Shown: positions 42,199 to 50,407, numbered from the stretch's first letter. The stretch is DNA of 64,000 nt from Candidatus Omnitrophota bacterium (GCA_029261035.1 JAJDCD010000022.1:1-64000), one strand, 5' to 3'. A program made the numbers and translations. The notes: generated by a model not told the origin, from the sequence alone.

Positions 42199-42966
42199 AT
42201 GCCGATTCCACTACAACCCTCAGTCGTTTATGGCCCTATATACTCTCGACGGTTAAATACATCCCTAGGGATTAACATTCTGCCAACTGATAGAAAATAC
42301 TGTTTTTCTAATTGCTTATATTGTCAATATGGCTTTACGGACTTTCTCTCTTTGTCTCAGAGAAAGCTCAGTTCGATCGATTTTCTAATTAAAAGAATAG
42401 AACAAGGCTTTGAAGAACATAAGAAAAAAGGGCTGAAGCCTCATTCCATAACGTTTAGCGGGAATGGAGAACCTACGGTTCATCCAGAACTTTTCTTTAT
42501 AGTAAAAGAAGTTAAGAATTTAAGAGATATTTATTTTCCACAAACTCCCATTTCAATTCTCTCTGATTCTTCAAGGGTTCACTTTAAGAGTGTTCAAAAA
42601 GCTCTATCTCAATTTGATTTATGTTATATGAAGCTGGATTCAGGAGATGATGAAATGATGAAGGTTATTAATGATTCTCGATTTCAGGTTCCTTGGAATA
42701 AGAAACTAACGGGTTTGAAAGAAATTTCGAACCTAGCTATTCAAAGTATGTTTTTTTCTACTCCAGTTAATAATGCTTCTGAAGAGCAGGTAGAGCTTTG
42801 GCTTAACAAATTAGAGCAAGTAGCACCAAGCGAAGCTCATTTATACACGATTGACCGTTCTCCAGCGCATGAGAAAGCAACAGCTGTAAGCAAACAAACG
42901 CTTAACAAAATAGCTAAATCAGTAAAGAAAAGAATGGGTGGGGTAGATGTGAAGGTATTTAAATAG
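42199..42966 (+). CDS. Radical SAM protein, COG0731-like
   Basis: A 255-residue radical SAM enzyme with the SAM-cluster cysteines in CFSNCLYC (C-x3-C-x2-C). It opens YGPIYSRRLNTSLGINILP, as in the COG0731 group related to wyosine-base synthases. TFSGNGEPTVHPEL is the GNGEPT form of the SAM-binding GGE motif. The substrate is unknown. Members of this group often lie near molybdenum or anaerobic genes, which fits a predicted Crp/Fnr-type promoter here. It has no ribosome site that I can see. Confidence 0.85.
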   Translation: MPIPLQPSVVYGPIYSRRLNTSLGINILPTDRKYCFSNCLYCQYGFTDFLSLSQRKLSSIDFLIKRIEQGFEEHKKKGLKPHSITFSGNGEPTVHPELFFIVKEVKNLRDIYFPQTPISILSDSSRVHFKSVQKALSQFDLCYMKLDSGDDEMMKVINDSRFQVPWNKKLTGLKEISNLAIQSMFFSTPVNNASEEQVELWLNKLEQVAPSEAHLYTIDRSPAHEKATAVSKQTLNKIAKSVKKRMGGVDVKVFK

Positions 42967-43011
42967 AGCATTAAAATCTTAGGGTTGTAATTTATATAAG
43001 GTGGTGATGGC

Positions 43012-44445
43012 ATGAAGATAATATATGTACTTTTAATTGTTGTTATGGGAGTGACAACAAATTTATATGCAGAGAATGTAAAAGAACAATTTGCTGTTGA
43101 TTCTGGAGTTGCCCAACAAGAGAGCGTTGCAAGGTTGCTCGATCGTTCTCTTCAATCGGTTGATGATTCTGTAGGAGTTTTGGCAAAACCTTTGGATGTT
43201 CTTTTTCAGCCCATTTCCATTTGGGATGAAAATATTACTTTTCAATTAAGTGGCCAATATCGGTATCGTTTGGAGTTGAGAGATGATTTTAATTTTAATG
43301 ATGCTCGATTTGAAGATGATGATATTCATTTAATGAGGACTCGTTTAAATGGAAAACTTCAAATAGGCCCTTATTTGAAAATTTTTGCACAAGCTCAAGA
43401 TGCAGAGAGTTTTGCAGGTCGCCAGGCTCATAAATCAAGAGCATTTGTAAACCGATTGGATTTGAGACAACTTTATGGAGAAGTCATTAGTCCATGGGAA
43501 GATATTCCTGTGAGTGTCAAAGTGGGACGTCAGGAGTTGTCTTATGGGGATCAGCGGTTTGTGGGAGCTTTTAATTGGTCTAATGTTGCAAGGGTATTTG
43601 ATGCGGTTAAAGTGACAGTGACCCCTGTTTCTTGGTTTAACTTTGATATTTTTCTAAGCCAAGTTGTTCAAGTTAATCGCAGTCAGCCGGACTCTTCAAA
43701 TCATAATGATAATTTTTATGGTATTTATAGCACGTTAAAACCATTCCAAGAACACCTGATCGACACATTCTTGTTTATACGCCACAATCAGAATCGTGGA
43801 ATTGTGGGGGAAGTTCCGGGAAGGTTAGGACAGTTAAAAGAGTATACGTTTGGCAACCGTTTTAAGGGTAAAAAATGGAATTTTGATTATGGATTGGAGT
43901 GGGCGTTGCAATTAGGTTCTCGAGCACATGATGAGATTAATGCGTGGGCTTTACACGTCGAAGCTGGATATACGTTTAAAGATTGCCCTTGGTCCCCGCG
44001 ATTGTCTTTTGAGTATAACCATGGGTCCGGAGACAGCGATCCTACAGATGGAAAAAATGAGAATTTTGATAATTTATTTCCTACAAACCACATGCACTAT
44101 GGTTATATGGACTTTGCTAGTTTGAGAAATATTGAAAATATCAAACTAGCATTTGATTTAAAGCCACATAAAAAAATCAAACTAACAACAGCATATCATT
44201 GGTTTTTCTTGGATACGACAAACAGTGCTTGGTTTAATGCGGGGCAGGGAGTTATTCGACCTCGTTCTCCAGGGGCAAGTAACACGATTGGACAAGAGTT
44301 AGATCTGACACTTAAGTGGAATATGAACGAACATCTTAATTTATTTGTAGGTTACTCGCATTTTAATGCAGGCGCTTTTATTAAAGATACAGGAGCAAGT
44401 GATAATGCGAATTTCTTCTATGTGCAGTCGACTATTAATTTCTAA
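43012..44445 (+). CDS. Outer-membrane beta-barrel porin, alginate-export-like
   Basis: A 477-residue exported barrel. A signal peptide (IIYVLLIVVMGVTTNLYAEN) is followed by a short helical region, then SGQYRYRLELRDDF, RTRLNGKLQIGPYLKIFAQAQD, KVGRQELSYGDQRFVG and alternating amphipathic strands. It ends in a C-terminal phenylalanine (TINF), the signature for outer-membrane insertion. The pattern matches the alginate_exp porin family, used widely for anionic solutes. Its position after nitrate genes hints at nitrate/nitrite passage, which is a guess. It is evidence for a diderm cell envelope. Confidence 0.88.
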   Translation: MKIIYVLLIVVMGVTTNLYAENVKEQFAVDSGVAQQESVARLLDRSLQSVDDSVGVLAKPLDVLFQPISIWDENITFQLSGQYRYRLELRDDFNFNDARFEDDDIHLMRTRLNGKLQIGPYLKIFAQAQDAESFAGRQAHKSRAFVNRLDLRQLYGEVISPWEDIPVSVKVGRQELSYGDQRFVGAFNWSNVARVFDAVKVTVTPVSWFNFDIFLSQVVQVNRSQPDSSNHNDNFYGIYSTLKPFQEHLIDTFLFIRHNQNRGIVGEVPGRLGQLKEYTFGNRFKGKKWNFDYGLEWALQLGSRAHDEINAWALHVEAGYTFKDCPWSPRLSFEYNHGSGDSDPTDGKNENFDNLFPTNHMHYGYMDFASLRNIENIKLAFDLKPHKKIKLTTAYHWFFLDTTNSAWFNAGQGVIRPRSPGASNTIGQELDLTLKWNMNEHLNLFVGYSHFNAGAFIKDTGASDNANFFYVQSTINF

Positions 44446-44487
44446 ATAAACAAGCAGCTAAACTTGGTTTTCTCTGCTTGTCCCGCC

Positions 44488-44521
44488 AAAAGGGCATGGT
44501 TTGGGTACTATGCCCTTTTTT
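44488..44521 (+). terminator. Rho-independent terminator after the porin gene
   Basis: AAAAGGGCAT (44488-44497) pairs with ATGCCCTTTT (44510-44519), and T residues continue to 44521. An additional stem CAAGCAG / CTGCTTG precedes it at about 44451-44480. Confidence 0.88.
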
Positions 44522-44554
44522 ACCTTAATGAGGCTCTATATCTAGGGGGATCAA

Positions 44555-44595
44555 TGTGATCTAGATCACATTTTTAACCTTAGATCTTGTATACA
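44555..44595 (+). promoter_or_regulatory. Perfect CRP-type site and -10 of the nrdD operon
   Basis: TGTGA-TCTAGA-TCACA (44555-44570) is a fully symmetric palindrome. TATACA (44590-44595) is the -10, 27.5 bp from its centre, which predicts a site near -40 as in the nar promoter. Confidence 0.7.
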
Positions 44596-44643
44596 ATATT
44601 TTCTACCTACGATATATAGACACTTTATTCCAAGGAGGGTTTT

Positions 44644-46674
44644 ATGGAGAAGATGTTTCCGGCTTGCCGAGTTGATGTTGTAAGAAAGAGAAGTGGAGAA
44701 ACGGTTTCTTTTGATGCGGAAAGAATTAGAAATGCAATTTTAAAAGCAGGGCAAGCAGCCGGTGAATTTGAAGAGGATGATGCAAATCTCTTAACACTTC
44801 AAGTGATTAAAGTTTTAGAAAATAGGTATGATCGAGGAACGTTAGAGATTGAAGAAATTCAGGATATTGTAGAACAGGTTTTGATTTCAGCAAACTTTTT
44901 GAAGACAGCAAGAGCCTATATTGTTTATAGAGAACAACACAAAAATTTAAGAAGAGCAAAAAAGACAGTTGTGGATGTTGTTTCTTCTGTAAATGAATAT
45001 TTAGATCGTTTGGATTGGCGTGTGAATGCAAATGCAAATCAAGGGTTTTCATTAGGAGGAATGATTCTTAATATTTCGGGGAAAGTCGTGGCGAATTATT
45101 GGTTAAGTCATGTCTACCCTCAAGAGGTAGGAGAGGCGCATCGTCAAGCGGATATTCATATTCATGACTTGGATATGCTTTCGGGTTATTGTGCTGGATG
45201 GTCCTTGAGATTGTTGCTTGAAGAAGGTTTTAATGGAGTTCCAGGAAAAATTGAGTCTGGGCCACCAAAGCATCTTTCTTCTGTCGTTGGTCAGATGGTT
45301 AACTTTTTGGGGACATTGCAAAATGAATGGGCGGGAGCTCAGGCGTTTTCTTCGTTTGATACTTACTTAGCTCCATATGTGCGTCAGGACCTTTTGACAT
45401 ACCCCGAAGTGAAACAGTGTGTTCAGGAGTTTATTTATAATTTAAATGTGCCTTCTCGTTGGGGGACTCAAACGCCTTTTACTAATGTTACTTTTGATTG
45501 GGTGTGTCCGGAAGATTTGAAAGACCAAGTGCCACAGATTGCAGGTGAGGAAATGCCGTTTACCTATGGGGAACTGCAACCTGAGATGGATATGATTAAT
45601 CGAGCTTATATTGATGTGATGTTGCAGGGAGATGCGAAAGGAAGAGTGTTTACGTTTCCTATTCCTACATACAATATCACTAAAGATTTTGATTGGGATC
45701 ATCCTAATTGCAATACTCTTTTTGAAATGACGGCCAAATATGGGCTTCCTTATTTTCAGAATTTTTTAAATTCGGATATGCAGCCCAACCAAATTCGATC
45801 GATGTGTTGCCGTCTGCAATTGGATTTAAGAGAATTGTTGAAGCGTGGAAATGGTTTGTTTGGTTCTGCGGAACAAACAGGATCTATTGGAGTTGTAACG
45901 ATTAATTGTGCTCGTCTTGGCTATTTGTATGCGGGTGATGAAAAAGCTTTGCTTAATAGAATTGATGAACTTGCTTTATTGGCTAAGGAGAGTTTGGAAA
46001 TTAAGAGAAAGGTGATTCAGCGTTATATTGATGCTGGACTTTTTCCTTATACCAAGCGTTATTTAGGCACTTTGAGAAATCATTTTTCTACGATTGGGGT
46101 TAATGGAGTTAATGAATGTGTTCGGAATTTTACAGAAGGAAAACAAGATATCACGCACCCAGAAGGTCACGCTTTTTCAGTGAGGATATTAGAATCCATC
46201 AGAGAACGGCTGAAGCAGTTTCAAGAAGAGACGGGTAATTTATATAACTTAGAAGCGACACCCGCAGAAGGAACTACTTATCGTTTTGCTAAAGAAGATA
46301 AGAAGCGTTTTCCTGAAATTTTGCAGGCAGGCACCAAAGAGAGACCTTATTACACGAACTCATCACAGCTGCCTGTTGGGTTTACAGATGATCCTTTTGA
46401 AGCCTTAGCGCAGCAAGATGAGCTTCAGACAAAATATACGGGTGGAACGGTACTTCATCTTTATATGGGGGAACGTATTTCAAGTTCAGATTCTTGTAAG
46501 AAGTTAGTAAAACGAGTTCTTGAGACACATAGGTTGCCTTATATTACGATTTCGCCCACGTTTTCTGTATGTCCTAATCATGGATATTTGGAAGGGGAGC
46601 ATAAGTATTGTCCTAAATGTGATATTGAAATTTTGAATCGTAAATCTCAATCGTCTGAACCGGTGACTGTATAA
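44644..46674 (+). CDS. nrdD: Class III ribonucleotide reductase, catalytic part without glycyl-radical tail
   Basis: A 676-residue NrdD body that reduces ribonucleotides anaerobically. An ATP-cone covers ~1-100 (VVRKRSGETVSFDAERIRNA). The ten-stranded barrel carries MCCRLQLDL near residue 386 with the thiyl cysteine region. The C-terminal zinc site is SVCPNHGYLEGEHKYCPKC. The protein then ends and lacks the R-V-x-G-Y glycyl-radical segment every active enzyme needs. That segment is encoded by the next small gene in the same frame, after two stops and a new ribosome site. Transcription probably starts at the CRP-type promoter upstream. Confidence 0.93.
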   Translation: MEKMFPACRVDVVRKRSGETVSFDAERIRNAILKAGQAAGEFEEDDANLLTLQVIKVLENRYDRGTLEIEEIQDIVEQVLISANFLKTARAYIVYREQHKNLRRAKKTVVDVVSSVNEYLDRLDWRVNANANQGFSLGGMILNISGKVVANYWLSHVYPQEVGEAHRQADIHIHDLDMLSGYCAGWSLRLLLEEGFNGVPGKIESGPPKHLSSVVGQMVNFLGTLQNEWAGAQAFSSFDTYLAPYVRQDLLTYPEVKQCVQEFIYNLNVPSRWGTQTPFTNVTFDWVCPEDLKDQVPQIAGEEMPFTYGELQPEMDMINRAYIDVMLQGDAKGRVFTFPIPTYNITKDFDWDHPNCNTLFEMTAKYGLPYFQNFLNSDMQPNQIRSMCCRLQLDLRELLKRGNGLFGSAEQTGSIGVVTINCARLGYLYAGDEKALLNRIDELALLAKESLEIKRKVIQRYIDAGLFPYTKRYLGTLRNHFSTIGVNGVNECVRNFTEGKQDITHPEGHAFSVRILESIRERLKQFQEETGNLYNLEATPAEGTTYRFAKEDKKRFPEILQAGTKERPYYTNSSQLPVGFTDDPFEALAQQDELQTKYTGGTVLHLYMGERISSSDSCKKLVKRVLETHRLPYITISPTFSVCPNHGYLEGEHKYCPKCDIEILNRKSQSSEPVTV

Positions 46675-46698
46675 AGGTTGCCTTAAAAAGGAGGGGCT

Positions 46699-46860
46699 AT
46701 GAGCAAGGAAGCTAATCTTAAAGATGAAGAACGACAAGAGTGTGAAGTTTGGACAAGAGTGATGGGGTACCATAGACCTGTTTCAGAGTATAACCTAGGA
46801 AAGAAAGGGGAGTACGATGAGAGGCAATGCTTTAGCGAACCTTGTGGAAAAAAGGAGTAG
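46699..46860 (+). CDS. Separate glycyl-radical domain of NrdD (53 residues)
   Basis: ATG 46699 follows AAAAAGGAGGGGCT, an excellent ribosome site. The product contains ECEVWTRVMGYHRPVSEYN and GKKGEYDERQCF, which is the extreme C-terminus of class III ribonucleotide reductases. The radical-bearing glycine is G23 in VMGY. The larger NrdD protein stops before this segment, so the two must assemble to make an active enzyme, much as the spare domain GrcA/YfiD repairs pyruvate formate-lyase. It is in the same frame as nrdD, but two stops (46672-46674 and 46684-46686) separate them. It overlaps nrdG by 44 bases. A sequencing error would have to create two stops and a ribosome site, so a true split is favoured. 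Confidence 0.88.
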   Translation: MSKEANLKDEERQECEVWTRVMGYHRPVSEYNLGKKGEYDERQCFSEPCGKKE

Positions 46861-47575
46861 TGTTTCTGTAGACAAAAATTGGTGTCGGCTTCCGGTGGGT
46901 GGGATTACCCCATTTACCACTATCGATTTCCCTAATCGTCTAGCAGCAGTAATTTATACCCATGGTTGTTCTTGGAGTTGTCGGTATTGCCATAATGCAG
47001 AGTTGAGAGGCTCTTCGGATCACCCTTTCGATTTTGAGAAATTAATTCAATTTCTTGAAGACAGAAAAGGGAAGTTGGATGGAGTTGTTTTCTCTGGAGG
47101 AGAACCTAGTATTCATGATTCTTTATCCACTTGGATGCGTTATGCAAAAACGCTTGGGTATGAAGTTGGGTTGCACACTAGCGGAATGTTTCCAGAGCGC
47201 TTAAAGAATTTGTTGCCTTTGTGTGATTGGGTGGGAATGGATATTAAAGCGCCTTTTAACAATTATGATAAAGTTACGCTTGTTGAAGAAAGTGGCATTG
47301 AAGCGAAAAAAAGTGCGCGTTTACTTTTGGATAGTGGTGTAGATTATGAATTTAGAACAACAGTTCATCCAAATCTTCTTTCAGAGAATGATATTAAAAA
47401 TATAGCTAGAGAGCTTGAGGAGATGGGTGCGAAACGTTTTGTAATTCAAGCTTTTCAGCCCGAAGGATGTGAGGATGAAGAGTTGAGCCAAGTGAAGATG
47501 CCGGTACCTATTATATCGGAAGAGCTTTATCATTTTTTAGATTGTAAGTTTGATTTTGTGGATGTAAGGCAGTAG
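46817..47575 (+). CDS. nrdG: Anaerobic ribonucleotide reductase activase NrdG
   Basis: A 252-residue radical SAM activase that generates the glycyl radical on the NrdD tail. CSWSCRYC (C51, C55, C58) binds the 4Fe-4S cluster. FSGGEPSIH is the GGE motif, and MDIKAPFNNY follows. PVGGITPFTTIDFPNRLAAV is the N-terminal motif of the longer NrdG2-type activases. The start overlaps the radical-domain gene by 44 bases, which couples activase and radical-domain synthesis. GGGGAG lies just upstream. Confidence 0.93.
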   Translation: MRGNALANLVEKRSSVSVDKNWCRLPVGGITPFTTIDFPNRLAAVIYTHGCSWSCRYCHNAELRGSSDHPFDFEKLIQFLEDRKGKLDGVVFSGGEPSIHDSLSTWMRYAKTLGYEVGLHTSGMFPERLKNLLPLCDWVGMDIKAPFNNYDKVTLVEESGIEAKKSARLLLDSGVDYEFRTTVHPNLLSENDIKNIARELEEMGAKRFVIQAFQPEGCEDEELSQVKMPVPIISEELYHFLDCKFDFVDVRQ

Positions 47576-47602
47576 TTTTTAATTTTAAAAATAAAAATCT
47601 CC

Positions 47603-47722
47603 GATTTTAGTGACCTAAGACCCCTCAGGGTTATGGAAGCTAAAGCGTTTAGGGTTATTTGAGAAATCATTTAGCCTTCCGAAGATTTAAAGATCAGCCC
47701 AGTTAGGGATGATTTCTAAATC
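47603..47722 (+). promoter_or_regulatory. Structured leader of the moa operon, candidate Moco riboswitch
   Basis: CCTAAG (47614-47619), a 4-bp hairpin (ACCC-CTCA-GGGT) and TATGG (47632-47636) make the exact 11-nt GAAA-tetraloop receptor. A second hairpin at 47653-47676 has a 10-pair stem with a 2x2 U-U internal loop and a GAAA tetraloop. GATTTTAG (47603-47610) pairs with CTAAATC (47716-47722) with one bulge, closing a ~120-nt domain just before the moaA ribosome site. An alternative stem AGAAATCAT / ATGATTTCT (47662-47670 with 47709-47717) would break the GAAA hairpin. The gene context suggests the Moco RNA motif. Class membership is unverified. Confidence 0.6.
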
Positions 47723-47743
47723 CGAATTGAGAAGGAGAAGGAA

Positions 47744-48760
47744 ATGAACCATCAAGACTATCTTGTTGACTCATACGGTCGACGACTATCTTATCTTAGA
47801 CTTTCATTAACCGAATTGTGTAATTTTCGTTGCATCTATTGCATGCCTGAAGAAGGTGTGCCTGTGGTGCCTCCCTCAAAATATCTAACCCGAGATGAAA
47901 TCTTACGTTTTACTAAAATTATAGGCCGCTTAGGTGTTCACCGTATTCGATTAACCGGTGGAGAGCCTTTGTTGCGGGAAGATATTCTGGATATTGTCCG
48001 AGCTCTTAAAAGTATTGAGACCGTAAAAGAGCTTTCTTTAACAACCAACGCGAGCCGTTTGGGACCTCTCGTAAATTCTCTTAAAGAGGCGGGACTAGAC
48101 CGGATTAATATTAGTTTGGATAGTCTAGACCCAGAGAGGTTTAAAGAAATCACCTTAAAGGATGTTTATTATGAAGTGTTAGATGCTACTTTTTCTGCGC
48201 TTCGAGCAGGATTTCCAGTAAAACTCAACATGGTTGTTTTGAAAGGAATTAGCGATGAGGAGATTCTAGAGTTTGCCAAGATGGCTTATGACTTTCCATT
48301 GGATGTTCGTTTCTTAGAGTTTATGCCTTTGTGTGGAACAGGTTGGAAACCAGAGTGGGTTCTTCCTATTGAACATGTTCGTCAAGTGATTCATCAGCAT
48401 TTTGAGCTGACAGAGGAAAAGAATCGAAAGGACGATGTTGCTCAGAATTATATGATTCACGGAGGAAAGGGCAAGATTGGTTTAATTGCTTCTCTAACAG
48501 AATCTTTTTGTGACCAATGTTCTCGAATCCGTTTGAGTGCAGATGGAAGTCTTTACCCGTGCCTTTTTTCAGACAAAGAGGTGTCTGTTAAAGATTTGCT
48601 TCGCAGTCATGCATCCGATGAAGCAATTATTGAAGCGATTCGTTATGCGGCTTCGATTAAACCTAAGGGCAATTGGTTTTATGAAAACAAATTTAATGAA
48701 AAAGAGTCTCCTATTGAACAATTACAGTCTCATCCAATGATTCGTTCTATAGGCGGATAA
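47744..48760 (+). CDS. moaA: GTP 3',8-cyclase MoaA
   Basis: A 338-residue radical SAM enzyme that starts molybdopterin synthesis from GTP. The N-terminal cluster is bound by CNFRCIYC (C26, C30, C33), followed by LTGGEPLL. The C-terminal substrate-binding cluster uses CDQCSRIRLSADGSLYPC. The chain ends in Gly-Gly, needed for activity in MoaA. A strong ribosome site GAGAAGGAGAAGGAA precedes the ATG, directly after the structured leader. It heads the Moco operon, which supplies NarG. Confidence 0.96.
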   Translation: MNHQDYLVDSYGRRLSYLRLSLTELCNFRCIYCMPEEGVPVVPPSKYLTRDEILRFTKIIGRLGVHRIRLTGGEPLLREDILDIVRALKSIETVKELSLTTNASRLGPLVNSLKEAGLDRINISLDSLDPERFKEITLKDVYYEVLDATFSALRAGFPVKLNMVVLKGISDEEILEFAKMAYDFPLDVRFLEFMPLCGTGWKPEWVLPIEHVRQVIHQHFELTEEKNRKDDVAQNYMIHGGKGKIGLIASLTESFCDQCSRIRLSADGSLYPCLFSDKEVSVKDLLRSHASDEAIIEAIRYAASIKPKGNWFYENKFNEKESPIEQLQSHPMIRSIGG

Positions 48761-48773
48761 AAGGAGAGTATCA

Positions 48774-49676
48774 ATGAAGTCTGTTACAGAAAAAATAAAT
48801 ACGTTACGTATTGCAACAGCGACAAGTACTTTGGTAGCAAAACCAGAAACAATTGTGCGAATGAAAGAGAATGATTTGCCAAAGAAAGATGTGTTGATTG
48901 TCGCTAGGGTTGCTGCTGTAAATGCGGTGAAGAAAACGCCAGATTTAATTCCTTACTGTCATCCATTGCCAGTAGATTCAGTGAAGGTAGAGTTTGAAGT
49001 TAAAAGGGATAGCGTGATTGCAACAGTAACCGTTGAAGCGATTTGGAAGACAGGGGTAGAGATAGAAGCTTTGGCCGGAGCTCAAATGGCAACGTTGACG
49101 ATCTATGATATGTTGAAGCCTGTAGATAAAGAGATGGAAATAACGACGACTAAACTACTCAGTAAAAAAGGTGGAAAAACATCTTTTAATGAAAAATTGC
49201 CGGCTGGTTTTAAAGCAGCTGTAATCGTTAGTTCGGATGGTACTGCAAGTGGAAAGCGAGAGGATAAGTCAGGTAAAATAATCAAAGAACGTTTAGAGAG
49301 TTTTGGGATAGAACCTGCTTATGAGATTCTTCCAGATGAAAAAGAGTTGATACAGGCAAAGATTAAAGAGCTTTGTGATGAGGGAGTTCTTCTTATTTTA
49401 ACAACTGGAGGCACTGGATTGGGGCCTCGAGATGTAACTGTTGAAGCAACTCAAGAAATGATTGATCGAGAAATTCCAGGAATCGTAGAAGCGGCACGGA
49501 GTTATGGTCAACAGAGAACGCCCTATGCGATGCTTTCCAGAGGATTGGCAGGACAAAGAGGGAATACGATTATCATTAATTTACCGGGTTCTTCAAATGG
49601 TGTTCGGGAAAGCTTGAATGCCATTTTTCCAGCGATTTTACATTCTTATAAAATGATGAAAGGCTTAGGTCATTAA
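48774..49676 (+). CDS. moaC: MoaC-MogA/MoaB fusion
   Basis: A 300-residue two-domain protein. Residues ~1-140 are MoaC: IVARVAAVNAVKKTPDLIPYCHPLP, then EIEALAGAQMATLTIYDMLK, which converts the MoaA product to cyclic pyranopterin monophosphate. Residues ~150-300 are MogA/MoaB: LTTGGTGLGPRDVTVEAT and NLPGSSNGVRESL, which adenylates molybdopterin. MoaC-MoaB fusions are known in several bacteria. Adenylation and metal insertion by MoeA (two genes on) are thus encoded together. It overlaps the next gene by one base. Confidence 0.94.
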   Translation: MKSVTEKINTLRIATATSTLVAKPETIVRMKENDLPKKDVLIVARVAAVNAVKKTPDLIPYCHPLPVDSVKVEFEVKRDSVIATVTVEAIWKTGVEIEALAGAQMATLTIYDMLKPVDKEMEITTTKLLSKKGGKTSFNEKLPAGFKAAVIVSSDGTASGKREDKSGKIIKERLESFGIEPAYEILPDEKELIQAKIKELCDEGVLLILTTGGTGLGPRDVTVEATQEMIDREIPGIVEAARSYGQQRTPYAMLSRGLAGQRGNTIIINLPGSSNGVRESLNAIFPAILHSYKMMKGLGH

Positions 49677-50407
49677 TGTTACCGGTTTATTTTTTTCTTA
49701 TTGCTTTGTTTTATTCCATGGTTGGGTTTGGAGGAGGGTCTTCTTATATTGCGCTTCTCGCGTTGATGGGAATGCCTTACCAAACGATACCGCCTATTGC
49801 TTTAGTTTGTAATCTGATTGTAGTCGTGGGTGGCTGTTGGCATTTTTATCGAGCGGGTTATTTAAAATTAAAATTAATATTACCCTTTGTTTTACTCTCT
49901 ATTCCGATGGCTTATTTAGGGGGTAGGATTCCAATTTCAAATACAGCTTTTTGTTTTGTTTTAGGGTTTTCTCTTTTGTGTGTTGCTATTCGGATGTTTG
50001 TGCCAGATAAATGGTTTGAAAATCCAAAAGAAATTTCATGGAAAGCAGCTTGGTTTCTAGGGGTTCCCATGGGAGGGTTTTTAGGTTTTTTGGCTGGATT
50101 GGTCGGTATTGGCGGGGGAATTTTATTGAGCCCACTTCTTTTGTTTTTGCGTTGGGGGCATGTTAAAGAGGTTGCTGCTACAGCCAGCTTTTTTATTTTA
50201 GTCAACTCTGCTTCAGGGTTGCTTGGGCAAATGCAAAAAGGGGGAGCTGATTTTAGTTTGCTTCTGCCTTTAGCTGTTGCTGTATTTTTAGGTGGGCAAA
50301 TAGGTTCTCGTTTAGGGGCTTATCAACTGCCAAAATTACGTTTACAACAACTATTAGCTCTACTGGTACTTTATATTTCAGTTCGATTGATAGGAATAGC
50401 CATATGA
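49676..50407 (+). CDS. TSUP (TauE/SafE) family membrane transporter
   Basis: A 243-residue inner-membrane protein with about eight helices in two pseudo-repeats. Each begins with a glycine-rich motif: MVGFGGGSSYIALLAL near residue 15 and LAGLVGIGGGILLSPLLLFL near 140. This is the TauE/SafE signature, whose members move sulfite, sulfonates or other sulfur anions. It lies inside the Moco operon, overlapping the genes on both sides, so it may handle a sulfur or oxyanion compound linked to cofactor synthesis. No modABC genes are in the window, so molybdate transport cannot be excluded. Confidence 0.85.
   Translation: MLPVYFFLIALFYSMVGFGGGSSYIALLALMGMPYQTIPPIALVCNLIVVVGGCWHFYRAGYLKLKLILPFVLLSIPMAYLGGRIPISNTAFCFVLGFSLLCVAIRMFVPDKWFENPKEISWKAAWFLGVPMGGFLGFLAGLVGIGGGILLSPLLLFLRWGHVKEVAATASFFILVNSASGLLGQMQKGGADFSLLLPLAVAVFLGGQIGSRLGAYQLPKLRLQQLLALLVLYISVRLIGIAI

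Noticed and set aside
46675-46700. NrdD truncation caused by a simple sequencing frameshift
   Set aside because: The downstream piece is in the same frame, so no indel is involved; two stops plus a perfect ribosome site indicate a separate gene.
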